Notes under the pieces: model-generated
What the model was told of the DNA's origin: nothing
What the model saw: only the letters and a program-made list of their open reading frames with translations
Databases searched by the model: none
In this document: piece after piece, positions 1 to 6,789 of the stretch
Layout: the number at the start of each line of letters is the position of its first letter
Numbering within the stretch: position 1 is the first letter of the stretch
Position numbers and translations under genes: made by a program
Virus record (IMG/VR): IMGVR_UViG_3300036832_000676
Location: 1 to 40,304 of that record
From: a virus
Reading direction: 5' to 3' (one strand)
Length of the DNA: 40,304 bases

Positions 1-150
1 ATGCGACCTGCGATCGCCATGGCCCCGGCATAATCGCCGTTCTTCAGCGCGTCGCCGAGCTGCTGCTGCTGGCCGAAATTGTAGGAGTTTTGCAAGCCGG
101 TGCCGAGCGCATTGATGCCCGACTGCGCCATCTGGAAGAACGGCGAAATC
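1..150. repeat. Terminal overlap, left copy (partner 40155-40304)
   Basis: Bases 25-150 are identical to 40179-40304, and bases 1-24 match with two substitutions. A 126-base exact end overlap is what a circular assembly graph leaves when linearised; it also fits a circularly permuted virion genome. It does not look like a biological terminal repeat, because it lies inside a coding gene and the reading frame closes perfectly across it. Confidence 0.9.
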
Positions 151-173
151 TGCGAGATCGACGGCATCGACAT
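1..173 (-). CDS. 5' piece of junction-spanning ejection protein gene
   Basis: This is the true start of the large virion protein whose remainder lies at 37412-40304. Reading leftward, ATG at 173-171 begins MSMPSISQISPFFQ, which runs in frame into the MAQSGINALG start visible near the right end of the window. A GAGAGG ribosome site lies 9 bases upstream of 173, whereas the downstream ATG (131, equal to 40285) has no comparable site. Bases 1-150 duplicate 40155-40304 because the genome is circular. The two mismatches, at 9 and 24, are both silent third-codon changes. The gene follows the 454-residue ejection protein after a 13-base gap. Confidence 0.85.
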   Translation of the reverse strand, partial: MSMPSISQISPFFQMAQSGINALGTGLQNSYNFGQQQQLGDALKNGDYAGAMAIAGR

Positions 174-186
174 GGTGCAAGACCTC

Positions 187-1551
187 TCAGAGCATGCTGA
201 ACAGCGAGCCAGCCAGCGTCTGGCCGCCGCCCAGGCTCATGCCGCCCAACGAGCCCAATAAGCCGCCCGCGCCGAGCAAACCGCCCAGGCTGTTCATGCT
301 CGCCTGCGTGCCCGCCATACCGGCGTTGGTGGCGGCCCCCGACATGATCGACATGGCCGGGTTCATCGCCGCCAGATAATTCGCGGCGTTCTGGTCCCAT
401 TGCCCGGCCTGTGCCGCCGCGTTGGCGCCGGTGACGTTCGACAGGCCTTGCCCCATGCCGGTGTTGATGCCCGCCTGCTGCGTCGCGAGATTGCTCGCCA
501 AATTGGCGAGCTGCGAGCCCTCGCCGGTGAACAGATTGCCGAGCTGCGTGCCCTGGCCGATCTGCTGGTTGGCCAGCAAATTTTGTTGGCCGGTGGTGAT
601 GCCAGCGGCGTTGGTGCCCGCCTGGTTGGCCATGCCGCCGGTGGTCAGCCCGGCCTGGTTCAACATGCTGCCGATCTGCGAACCGGCCGAGCCGTAGGCG
701 CTCGCCGCGGCATTGCCCGCACCCGCTTGCGTGCTGGCGAGATTACCGGCGACGCCGCTCTGGCCCGAGAGCGCGTTCAAGCCCTGCCCGGCCGTGCCCG
801 AGAGATTGTTGATCCACTGATTCCAGCTCTGATTGGCGAGCTGGTTGCCCTGGTTCTGCAGCGCGGTCAGCGTGTTGCCCGACCCGGTCATACCCGCCGC
901 CGAGGCGTTGCGCATCACCGCGTTCATGGCCTGGTCGGTCTGCCACTGATAGCCGGGACCGGCCTGGAAGGCCCCTTGCGCTGCCTGGTTGCCAGCGGCG
1001 CCGCCGAGCCCCAGCGCATTGCCGAGCATGCCGGAAGCCGCCTGGCCGGGCTGGATGAAGGGCGAGTATTGCCCGAGCTGCCCGCCCAGCGTGTTGGCGG
1101 CCGCGCCATAGCCCTGGCCGATCGCGCCGAGCTGGTTGCCGAGCGCGCCGGAGATGGCGCCGGTGCCCGCCTGAGCGCCCTGGTTCACCGTCTGCGCACC
1201 CTGCGCCGCGCCGCCGTAAAGCTGACTCAGCGCATTGGTCAGGCCTGCGGTGACATCGCTCCCGGCGGCGCCGTAGCCCGCCTGGATGCTCGGGATCGCG
1301 GCGTTGACGCCGCCGGTGATCGCGCCCTGCGCCTGCTGATAACCCGCCAGCAGGTTGGCGAGCGACTGATTGCCGTATTGCTGCAGGAAGCCTTGCTGCT
1401 GCGGCAGCGCTCCTTGCAGCTGACTCAGCGCCTGGTTGGTGTCGAAATTGGAAGCGGTGACATCGTCGCCAGCAATGGCCGAAGCCATGTTGGCGCCCAT
1501 GATGTTCGCGTTGCGAGCACCGGTGCCGGAGAAGGCTCCCATGAAGGACAT
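187..1551 (-). CDS. DNA ejection (internal virion) protein, Gly/Ala/Gln-rich
   Basis: The 454-residue product is dominated by Gly, Ala, Gln, Asn and Ser, with pseudo-repeats such as QAGTNAAG and NQLGAIGQGY and no long charged stretches. It has the composition and place of P22 gp7/gp16-type pilot proteins, which leave the capsid with the DNA and form a channel across the cell envelope. A segment near residues 195-245 (PGYQWQTDQAMNAVMR, then ALQNQGNQLANQ) is typical of podoviral DNA-transfer proteins. The C-terminus (about 415-454) is glycine-rich and hydrophobic, which could help membrane insertion. It starts just after the 70-residue protein and precedes the 971-residue ejection protein. Function is inferred from composition and synteny; no catalytic motif is visible. 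Confidence 0.7.
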   Translation of the reverse strand: MSFMGAFSGTGARNANIMGANMASAIAGDDVTASNFDTNQALSQLQGALPQQQGFLQQYGNQSLANLLAGYQQAQGAITGGVNAAIPSIQAGYGAAGSDVTAGLTNALSQLYGGAAQGAQTVNQGAQAGTGAISGALGNQLGAIGQGYGAAANTLGGQLGQYSPFIQPGQAASGMLGNALGLGGAAGNQAAQGAFQAGPGYQWQTDQAMNAVMRNASAAGMTGSGNTLTALQNQGNQLANQSWNQWINNLSGTAGQGLNALSGQSGVAGNLASTQAGAGNAAASAYGSAGSQIGSMLNQAGLTTGGMANQAGTNAAGITTGQQNLLANQQIGQGTQLGNLFTGEGSQLANLASNLATQQAGINTGMGQGLSNVTGANAAAQAGQWDQNAANYLAAMNPAMSIMSGAATNAGMAGTQASMNSLGGLLGAGGLLGSLGGMSLGGGQTLAGSLFSML

Positions 1552-1554
1552 CGA

Positions 1555-1767
1555 TCAGCGTCCCTTCTTGCCGAGCTTGCGGTTGGCCTTGGCGAAGATC
1601 GCCGCCTTGGCCGAGCTCGAGAGCTTGCCGCGCTTCGCCATCTGCGTCGCCCGCGCCTTGGCGTTAGCGGCATGCGCCCGATCGGGCATCGGATACTTGC
1701 GGCTTCCCGGCAAGCCGAAGCTCGATTTGGGGAGCTTGTTACGGGCGCGGGCGCGCAGCTTGGGCAT
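1555..1767 (-). CDS. Small basic conserved phage protein (70 aa)
   Basis: The product is lysine/arginine-rich: an LPKSSFGLPGSRKYPMPD core is followed by an Ala/Lys helical stretch ending in GKKGR. The pattern 'FgLP..RkYPmpD..HA..A..RA' recurs as a stand-alone small protein, or at protein termini, in many tailed phages; I know of no established role. The start at 1767 is supported by AGGAGG six bases upstream; an earlier in-frame ATG at 1785 lacks such a site. It overlaps the 3' end of the preceding gene by 29 bases and lies among late virion genes, so a minor structural or DNA-binding role is possible but unproven. Confidence 0.75.
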   Translation of the reverse strand: MPKLRARARNKLPKSSFGLPGSRKYPMPDRAHAANAKARATQMAKRGKLSSSAKAAIFAKANRKLGKKGR

Positions 1768-1939
1768 CGGAAACCTCCTGAGCACTGCGCGTGGCCGGGA
1801 TGGCCGCCGCCATGTCCTCGAGCCATTTCAGCAGCCGCCGCTCGTATTCGACCTGCACGCGCAGCGGCCGCCCCTGGCTGTCGTAGCGCGGCACGTTGGG
1901 CGGCAGCGGCGTCGGCGGCTTCTCGGTGAACAGCGCCAT
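1739..1939 (-). CDS. Small conserved phage protein (66 aa)
   Basis: The product starts MALFTEKPPTPLPPNVPRYD and continues with an amphipathic helix (YERRLLKWLEDMAAAI). The proline-rich N-terminus with 'PPNvPRYDsqGRP' followed by an 'E.RLL.WL' helix is a small phage protein type found among late genes; its function is unknown to me. Its ATG overlaps the stop of the preceding gene (TGATG at 1937-1941), and its 3' end overlaps the next gene, so it is translationally coupled on both sides. The last 20 residues are low-complexity Ala/Arg. Confidence 0.7.
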   Translation of the reverse strand: MALFTEKPPTPLPPNVPRYDSQGRPLRVQVEYERRLLKWLEDMAAAIPATRSAQEVSDAQAARPRP

Positions 1940-2112
1940 CAGACGTTGAACGGCAAGCGCTTGCCGCTCTGCTTGGTCATGCGGTGGCCACCGCCCTTGT
2001 GATCGGTCACCGGGTGCGAGTCGCCGTGCCGGGCACTCAGCACGCCCTTGTGCGGCTTGCGGATCGGAATGCGCGGCTTACCCTTCGACGCGGGTGCGGT
2101 GTACTTGGCCAT
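1939..2112 (-). CDS. Small His/Lys-rich protein (57 aa)
   Basis: The gene runs from ATG at 2112 to TGA at 1939-1941 and encodes MAKYTAPASKGKPRIPIRKP and then a His/Gly/Lys-rich stretch (HGDSHPVTDHKGGGHR) ending SGKRLPFNV. An AGGAG site lies six to seven bases upstream, and the stop overlaps the next start (TGATG), as in the rest of the operon. Net charge is strongly positive, with seven histidines in the middle. No family is recognised. Its place directly after the gp10-like tail factor suggests a minor virion or nucleic-acid-binding protein; that is inference. Confidence 0.65.
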   Translation of the reverse strand: MAKYTAPASKGKPRIPIRKPHKGVLSARHGDSHPVTDHKGGGHRMTKQSGKRLPFNV

Positions 2113-2121
2113 GCTGATCTC

Positions 2122-3552
2122 CTACGGGGGGTTGAACCACTGCACGTCACAGCGGCCGCCGCGACAGGTGGTGTAGACGGGCGATGAGGAATCGACCCGA
2201 AAGCGCAGGCCGTGCTGCGAAAAGTTGCCGCCGATGCGATTGACCTTGACCACCCGGCGCCAATCGCCTTGCACACCGGTCGATTCGCGTACCACCGGCG
2301 AGGTCCAAGTGCCGCCGCCGTCGCGCGAGGTCGAGATCGACAAGCTCGGACTGACCGCGTCGGGGTTGCCGGAGATCGGCGCCTGGCCGGTGGTGAAATC
2401 GAAGAACGCCACGCTGCAACGGCCCCGGCTCGGGAAGTTCTTCACCGGCCCTGATTCGAGCCTGGCCGTGAAGCTCACGCCGAGCTCGTCATAGGCCGCC
2501 GCCGAGATCGCCACCAGCTGCGTCGAGAGGATGTCGCCGAAGAGCCAGCGGCCGTTGAAGGAGCAGCTCTGCGAACAGCGCCAGCGCTGTTGTCCCGGCG
2601 ATTGGCGCTCGTTCCACAAGTTGGTCATGGCGTTAAATTCCCAGGTGAAGGTCGGACCACTGACCACCACCACCGCCCGGCCGCCTTCGACGTAGCAGCT
2701 CATCTCGATCTTGCTTTTATCGACCACGCCTTGGATCAGGCGCTCGAGGTCGTTCACGCTCACCACCGTGGCGCTGTAGCCGTCGAGACGACGCACCGTG
2801 CAATCGTCGGCGACGAAGTATTGCTGCAAACTCCAATGCGGTTCCCAGCCGGTGACGGCGCCGAAGGTCAGCAGGCCGACCGGAATGATCGCCGTGCGCC
2901 CGAGCGGGAAAGGATAGGTCGCCGCATTGGTGTAGACGGTGCAGGCCTTGCCGCCCCAGGCGAAGAACTGCTCGGCCCAGACCGTGCCGCGCAACAAGCC
3001 GCCCGACTGATCGGCGAGCGTGTAGGAAAGCGCGTTCTGGGTATGATCCGAATCATCCACCCAGATGTCGTTGACGCCGCTCGCATAAATATGCCCGTCC
3101 TGGGTGGTGAAAAGCAGGTAACCGTCGAGCATGGCCACGCTGTTGGCGACCGGCAGCGCGGTGTCGGGATAGGCCGACACGCCGGTCGAAGGATCGACAG
3201 TGAGCGCCCCCACCTCCTGCGACACGAAAACGATGTCCGGCGTCGGCGCCCGGTTGTTGTGCGCCCAGGAGCCCGGCAGCACGCCGTTGAGCGTGCCCGC
3301 GAGCGGCGTCACCACGCCATTGACGTTGACCTGCAGCGCCGCCTGCGCCCGCGCCGTGTAAAGCGTGTTGCCGACCACATGCATGCCGCGCGGCACCGAC
3401 ACGCCGGGGTCCGCGAAAGGCACCAGGCCGGGCACCAGGCGCCACATATTGACCTGCTGGTCGGCCTCGAAATAGCGGTTGAGAAGCCGTCCCAGGCCCT
3501 CGCCCGGCGCCGCGCCCGGCTGATTGGATTGGGGGAAAGGGATGTCCACCAT
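2122..3552 (-). CDS. P22 gp10-like tail hub / packaged-DNA stabilisation protein
   Basis: The 476-residue, beta-rich protein follows a gp4-like adaptor. Its N-terminus (VDIPFPQSNQPGAAPGEGLGRLLN) is followed by repeated short beta blades, such as TVDPSTG, DGYLLFTTQDG, YFVADDCTVRRLDG and TWEFNAMTNLWNER. This matches the phage stabilisation-protein (P22 gp10) family, a hexameric hub that plugs the portal channel and carries tailspikes. Length is close to P22 gp10 (about 470). The stop lies 10 bases upstream of the next start, and the gene begins immediately after the gp4-like gene. Assignment rests on overall pattern plus order, with good confidence. Confidence 0.8.
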   Translation of the reverse strand: MVDIPFPQSNQPGAAPGEGLGRLLNRYFEADQQVNMWRLVPGLVPFADPGVSVPRGMHVVGNTLYTARAQAALQVNVNGVVTPLAGTLNGVLPGSWAHNNRAPTPDIVFVSQEVGALTVDPSTGVSAYPDTALPVANSVAMLDGYLLFTTQDGHIYASGVNDIWVDDSDHTQNALSYTLADQSGGLLRGTVWAEQFFAWGGKACTVYTNAATYPFPLGRTAIIPVGLLTFGAVTGWEPHWSLQQYFVADDCTVRRLDGYSATVVSVNDLERLIQGVVDKSKIEMSCYVEGGRAVVVVSGPTFTWEFNAMTNLWNERQSPGQQRWRCSQSCSFNGRWLFGDILSTQLVAISAAAYDELGVSFTARLESGPVKNFPSRGRCSVAFFDFTTGQAPISGNPDAVSPSLSISTSRDGGGTWTSPVVRESTGVQGDWRRVVKVNRIGGNFSQHGLRFRVDSSSPVYTTCRGGRCDVQWFNPP

Positions 3553-3921
3553 CTACATGAAACTGACCTGCTGCGGGCCGTAGCCGGGCTTACCGGCCGA
3601 CATGCGCCGCAAGGCGTCCTCGGTCACCGCCGGTGGCGGAATGTTCGCTTGCTGCGCCTGGGTGCCGAAATCCGGCATGAGCGAAAACGCCAGCGCATTC
3701 GCCAGCTGTGAAGCGGCCCCGCTCGGAACCTGATCCATGTCAGCCACAAAATAAACGCCAAGGAGCGCCAGCTCGCCGCAGACCACATCCAGGCGATCGA
3801 GCGCGAGCTGAAAATCCGCGGCGTCGGCTTCCGGCACATCGACGCTAATCACGCCGAGGCGGGTGAGCGCCTGGTTCACAATCCATGTCGAATCTCGATA
3901 CTGGGTGACCGGTGCGCTCAT
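3553..3921 (-). CDS. P22 gp4-like head-tail adaptor (tail accessory factor)
   Basis: The 122-residue helical protein (TWIVNQALTRLGVISVD, then QLALDRLDVVCGELALLGV and ASQLANALAFSLMPDFG) has the helix spacing of the P22 gp4 / gp6-type adaptor that adds a ring under the portal. P22 gp4 is 166 residues, so this is a compact version; its peptidoglycan-hydrolase-like extension is not evident. It overlaps the preceding RMF-like gene by four bases (ATGA) and abuts the gp10-like gene, reproducing the portal-coat-gp4-gp10 order of P22-like phages. Confidence 0.75.
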   Translation of the reverse strand: MSAPVTQYRDSTWIVNQALTRLGVISVDVPEADAADFQLALDRLDVVCGELALLGVYFVADMDQVPSGAASQLANALAFSLMPDFGTQAQQANIPPPAVTEDALRRMSAGKPGYGPQQVSFM

Positions 3922-4301
3922 TGTCGTGCCTTTCGCCGGGCCCGGTCAAAGCCCTCTAGCCAGGCTTTCCGTTGCGCCGCCGAGTAATGGGCCGGAGCCT
4001 TGCGATGATGACCAGAGACGTACGCATCGCGGCCCCACGCCCGCGCTTCGCCGATGCTGATGGCGGGGAGGGGCTCGGAGGTTTTGTCGGTTTTGTCAAG
4101 GCGCGGGGGCTCGTCAGGTTTGTCGGTTCCGTCAGTTTTGTCATGCCCCCCCTCCACGCTGAAGAACGGATGCCCGCGCACCAGCTCGAGGCCCGACCAA
4201 TCGGCCGGGACCTCGACCGCCTGGTCGTGCTTGAATTGCACCTTGTGAAAGGTGACGACCGGGGCGGCTTGCTCCCGGTCGTGATAGGTGACTTTGATCA
4301 T
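3918..4301 (-). CDS. Hypothetical protein with RMF-like C-terminal segment
   Basis: The start at 4301 gives MIKVTYHDREQAAPVVTF. The N-terminal half (1-50) is a compact beta/alpha segment, and residues about 55-80 are a Lys/Asp/Thr/Pro-rich linker (HDKTDGTDKPDEPP). The end, AISIGEARAWGRDAYVSGHH then YSAAQRKAWLEGFDRARR, resembles ribosome modulation factor (A..eG..A...G......Y......W..Gw..a). RMF-like ends occur on some phage proteins of unknown function, so hibernating the ribosome is a possibility, not a conclusion. The gene lies between the capsid and the gp4-like adaptor, where a decoration or adaptor role is equally reasonable. ATGA overlap with the next gene indicates coupling. Confidence 0.65.
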   Translation of the reverse strand: MIKVTYHDREQAAPVVTFHKVQFKHDQAVEVPADWSGLELVRGHPFFSVEGGHDKTDGTDKPDEPPRLDKTDKTSEPLPAISIGEARAWGRDAYVSGHHRKAPAHYSAAQRKAWLEGFDRARRKARQ

Positions 4302-4302
4302 C

Positions 4303-5514
4303 TCAGGTGTCAGGCGTCGCGGCGACGAAGAACGTGACCACGCCCCAATCCTTGAGGTCGGTGTTGGTGCCGGGCGAGCCCACCGGCGCCTTGGCCAGCT
4401 TGCCGTAGGCGTATTGCAGCTCGACGCCGATGCCGTCGAGGAACTCGTAGTCGTCCTCTTTGCGGCGCGTGGCGCGCGGCAGCTGCCCGAGCACATAAGC
4501 ATAAGCGCTCTGGCCGCACAGGAAGCAGGGCGCCACGTCGATGCCCGCCGCGCCCTTGCCCGCCAGCGGGCCGTTGGGCGTAGTCGGCGTGCCCGTGCCG
4601 ACGATGTAGTAAGAGTCGATCTCGGGAATCTCGCGGTAGATGATACCGTCCTTCACCAGGTGCGCGCCAGTGAAGATCGGGTTGCCCTTGAGGGCATCGG
4701 TCTCGCGCGAGCGAGCCTGCAGGTTGGCGTTGTACATGGCCGGGTCGGCGGCCAGATCGCGCATGGCCCGCGAGCCCATGAAGCAGACGTACCATTCCTG
4801 ATCCGTCTCGACCACCTGATAAGGCTTGATGGCGGGCCAGGATGCCATGGCGGTGGTGGCCTGGGCCTGGCGCTTGGCCATGAGGCCGATGGCCGCCGAC
4901 ATCTTGTCGGTGGCGGCCGCGAGCAGCACCAGCGAGCTGGTGACGTTCCCGGCCACGGTGTTCGAGTGCGCATGCCCGAAGAGGATGCGATCGGTGTTCG
5001 CCGTCAGCCAGTTGTTCTGCTGCGTCGCCGTGGCCGAGCCCCAGGTAATGCCGTTCACCCGGTTGCCCGCCCCGACATGGTAGTTGGGCGGGATGGCCGC
5101 CGTCGGGATCGAGAGCAGCGCCGCCACCGTGTCGTCGCGCCGGATGCGCTTGGCCCAGCCCTGCAAGGCAGGCGTCGCCGCATCGCGGATGTTGATGGCG
5201 GTTTCCTTCTTCACCGCCTTGTTGAAGAGCACGGCGTTGCGGGCCCAATCGGCCCACAGCGGCATGCCGTAGTTGTCGAGCACGTCCTCGTTGCCGACCA
5301 GGGCCGAGGTGGCCACGCCGTTGCCGCGCAGCTGGTCGAGCAGCGGCACGTTGATCTGCTTGCCGTTGGCCTCGAGGTCCATGATACGCTGAATGATATT
5401 GGTCGGCGCATCGCCGGTGTAGGCATCGAAGCGGGAATCCCGCAGGAACGTCCAGGTGAGCTTTCTCTTAAATTTGATAAGCTCAAGATTTACGTTGTTA
5501 GCTGAGAGCGCCAT
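4303..5514 (-). CDS. Major capsid protein, N4 gp56 / DUF4043 type
   Basis: The 403-residue protein directly follows a scaffold gene. The stretch NIIQRIMDLEANGKQINVPL, then DQLRGNGV, LVGNEDVLDNYG, and WARNAVLFNKAVKKETAINI, is characteristic of N4 gp56-family (DUF4043) coats with the HK97 fold. The C-terminal half carries the beta-rich P-domain (QEWYVCFMGSRAMRDL, GNPIFTGAHLVKDGIIYREI). Many copies assemble the icosahedral head. The start at 5514 has an AAGGG site eight to nine bases upstream, and the bases around 5455-5500 are locally AT-rich for this genome. No delta-domain or internal protease was found, as expected when a separate scaffold is used. Confidence 0.88.
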   Translation of the reverse strand: MALSANNVNLELIKFKRKLTWTFLRDSRFDAYTGDAPTNIIQRIMDLEANGKQINVPLLDQLRGNGVATSALVGNEDVLDNYGMPLWADWARNAVLFNKAVKKETAINIRDAATPALQGWAKRIRRDDTVAALLSIPTAAIPPNYHVGAGNRVNGITWGSATATQQNNWLTANTDRILFGHAHSNTVAGNVTSSLVLLAAATDKMSAAIGLMAKRQAQATTAMASWPAIKPYQVVETDQEWYVCFMGSRAMRDLAADPAMYNANLQARSRETDALKGNPIFTGAHLVKDGIIYREIPEIDSYYIVGTGTPTTPNGPLAGKGAAGIDVAPCFLCGQSAYAYVLGQLPRATRRKEDDYEFLDGIGVELQYAYGKLAKAPVGSPGTNTDLKDWGVVTFFVAATPDT

Positions 5515-5544
5515 GACGCTAGCCCTTCATCACGCCAACCCGGC

Positions 5545-6384
5545 TCACTCGTTGAGCTTGCCTGGGTTGGTCATCTCTTCGTAGAGGTCCGCGTCCGCGC
5601 CATCGCCCAAGGGCGGCGGCTGGCCGCCGGGCGGCCCTTGCCGGTTGAGCGACGGCGGAAGCGGGGTTCTACCGGTGTGAGTCGCCGGTGCGCTCGAGGC
5701 TCGCGGCGCCTGCCGCTGCGGCGCGACCGTCACCGGTCGCCCCGCTGCCTGGGATCGGGCTGCCTCGAGCGCGCGACCCAGGAAATCGGGGTCCGCGAGC
5801 GCCTCCTGCAGGAGACGATCGCGGTAGGCTTGGGGATCGTTGCCGACCTCGGCGAGCAGCTTGCGATTGCGATTCCAATCCACCGCCGCCGCGAACGGAT
5901 TCGGAGCGCTCCAAATCCGCTGATGGTCAGAGGGGTGCAGCCTGCCTTGCTGCACCTCGGCGTCGAAGGCCTTCTGTGCCTCCTCCACCACCTCGGCCCC
6001 ATGCTGGGCAACCGCGATCGACTTGTTGGCATGCGCAAGCTGGATCGTGACTTGCCGCCGCAGCGGGTCGAGGGCCTCATTCAAGCGCCGGTCGAAATAC
6101 TCGTCCGGCTGCATCAGGAAATCGGGACGCGGCTGCTGCTTCTGCCGCTCGGCCTCGATGTCCTGCAAACGCCGTTCGGCCTGCTGACGCCGATCGCGCT
6201 CATCGAGCAGCTCGTTGAGCGGGACGGTGTGGCGTGGCGGCGGCTCGGTTGGCGGCTCCGGCGCGGGGGCCGGTTCCGCCGAGGTTTGGTCGAACTCGCG
6301 AGCGCTGGGCGCATTGACCGCCTGGTCAAACAGCTCCTCGTCGCGCTCTGCGGGGGCCGCAGGCGCGTTGCGTGTATTAGCCAT
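5545..6384 (-). CDS. Scaffolding protein
   Basis: The 279-residue protein has an acidic, Pro/Ala/Glu-rich N-terminus, then a helical coiled-coil stretch (NELLDERDRRQQAERRLQDIEAERQ), the segment DFLMQPDEYFDRRLNEALDP, more helix (KAFDAEVQQGRLHPSDHQRI) and a disordered Pro/Gln tail. This is the usual make-up of podoviral scaffolds, which guide coat assembly and leave before DNA packaging. It ends 30 bases before the capsid start. A GGAG site lies about 10 bases upstream of the ATG, which is longer than ideal. The P22 equivalent is gp8 (303 residues). Confidence 0.82.
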   Translation of the reverse strand: MANTRNAPAAPAERDEELFDQAVNAPSAREFDQTSAEPAPAPEPPTEPPPRHTVPLNELLDERDRRQQAERRLQDIEAERQKQQPRPDFLMQPDEYFDRRLNEALDPLRRQVTIQLAHANKSIAVAQHGAEVVEEAQKAFDAEVQQGRLHPSDHQRIWSAPNPFAAAVDWNRNRKLLAEVGNDPQAYRDRLLQEALADPDFLGRALEAARSQAAGRPVTVAPQRQAPRASSAPATHTGRTPLPPSLNRQGPPGGQPPPLGDGADADLYEEMTNPGKLNE

Positions 6385-6547
6385 GTCTTAGGTTCTCCAG
6401 AGTGTCGTCCTGGGAGACGAGCTCGGCCTGTATCGTCGGCCGCATCACGAAAGCAGCGGTATTAGCAGCCCCGCCGAAGGCGGCCACTCACCCGTGAGGC
6501 CGGTGGCCCGCCCCGTTCCTGTGTCGCCGGAACGGCTCGCGAACTCT
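6385..6547. other. Intergenic gap upstream of scaffold
   Basis: These 163 bases separate the DUF3309-like gene from the scaffold gene. They contain several short GC-rich inverted repeats, for example CCGCC-GAA-GGCGG near 6470 and CCGTTCC/GGAACGG near 6520. None is followed by a T run on the minus strand, so I cannot call a terminator. No convincing promoter hexamers were seen either. It may hold a processing or translation-control structure for the highly expressed scaffold/capsid pair. Confidence 0.4.
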
Positions 6548-6712
6548 TCAGTAAAAGGTGCCGGGACGAAACAGCAGGATCAGGATCAGGATCAGGACGA
6601 TCAGGCCGATGCCGCCGCCGTAGTAAGGCCCGCCGTAGTAGCCCGAGCGCCAGCCGTAGCCGCCCAGGCCAAAGACGATCAGCAGGATCAGCAGCAGGAG
6701 CACGAGCGACAT
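6548..6712 (-). CDS. DUF3309-like small membrane protein (54 aa)
   Basis: The gene runs from ATG at 6712 to TGA at 6548-6550. The protein has two very hydrophobic segments, SLVLLLLILLIVFGLGG (about 2-18) and IGLIVLILILILLF (about 35-48), separated by a Gly/Tyr loop (WRSGYYGGPYYGGG). Layout and composition match the DUF3309 family of short proteobacterial membrane proteins of unknown role. GGAGG lies six bases upstream of the start. Sitting between virion genes it is transcribed late, so it could be a lysis accessory (holin-like) or envelope factor; nothing in the sequence decides this. Confidence 0.75.
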   Translation of the reverse strand: MSLVLLLLILLIVFGLGGYGWRSGYYGGPYYGGGIGLIVLILILILLFRPGTFY

Positions 6713-6789
6713 GGCGAGCCTCCAAATGAAACGGGCGCCCCTACCGTGGCCACGGCCTAAGGACGCCCGCTAGTCGCAGGGAGCCGGGA

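Noticed and set aside
4288-5505. 405-codon open frame opposite the major capsid gene
   Set aside because: Mirror frame of a clear DUF4043-type capsid protein; composition is typical of antisense reading.
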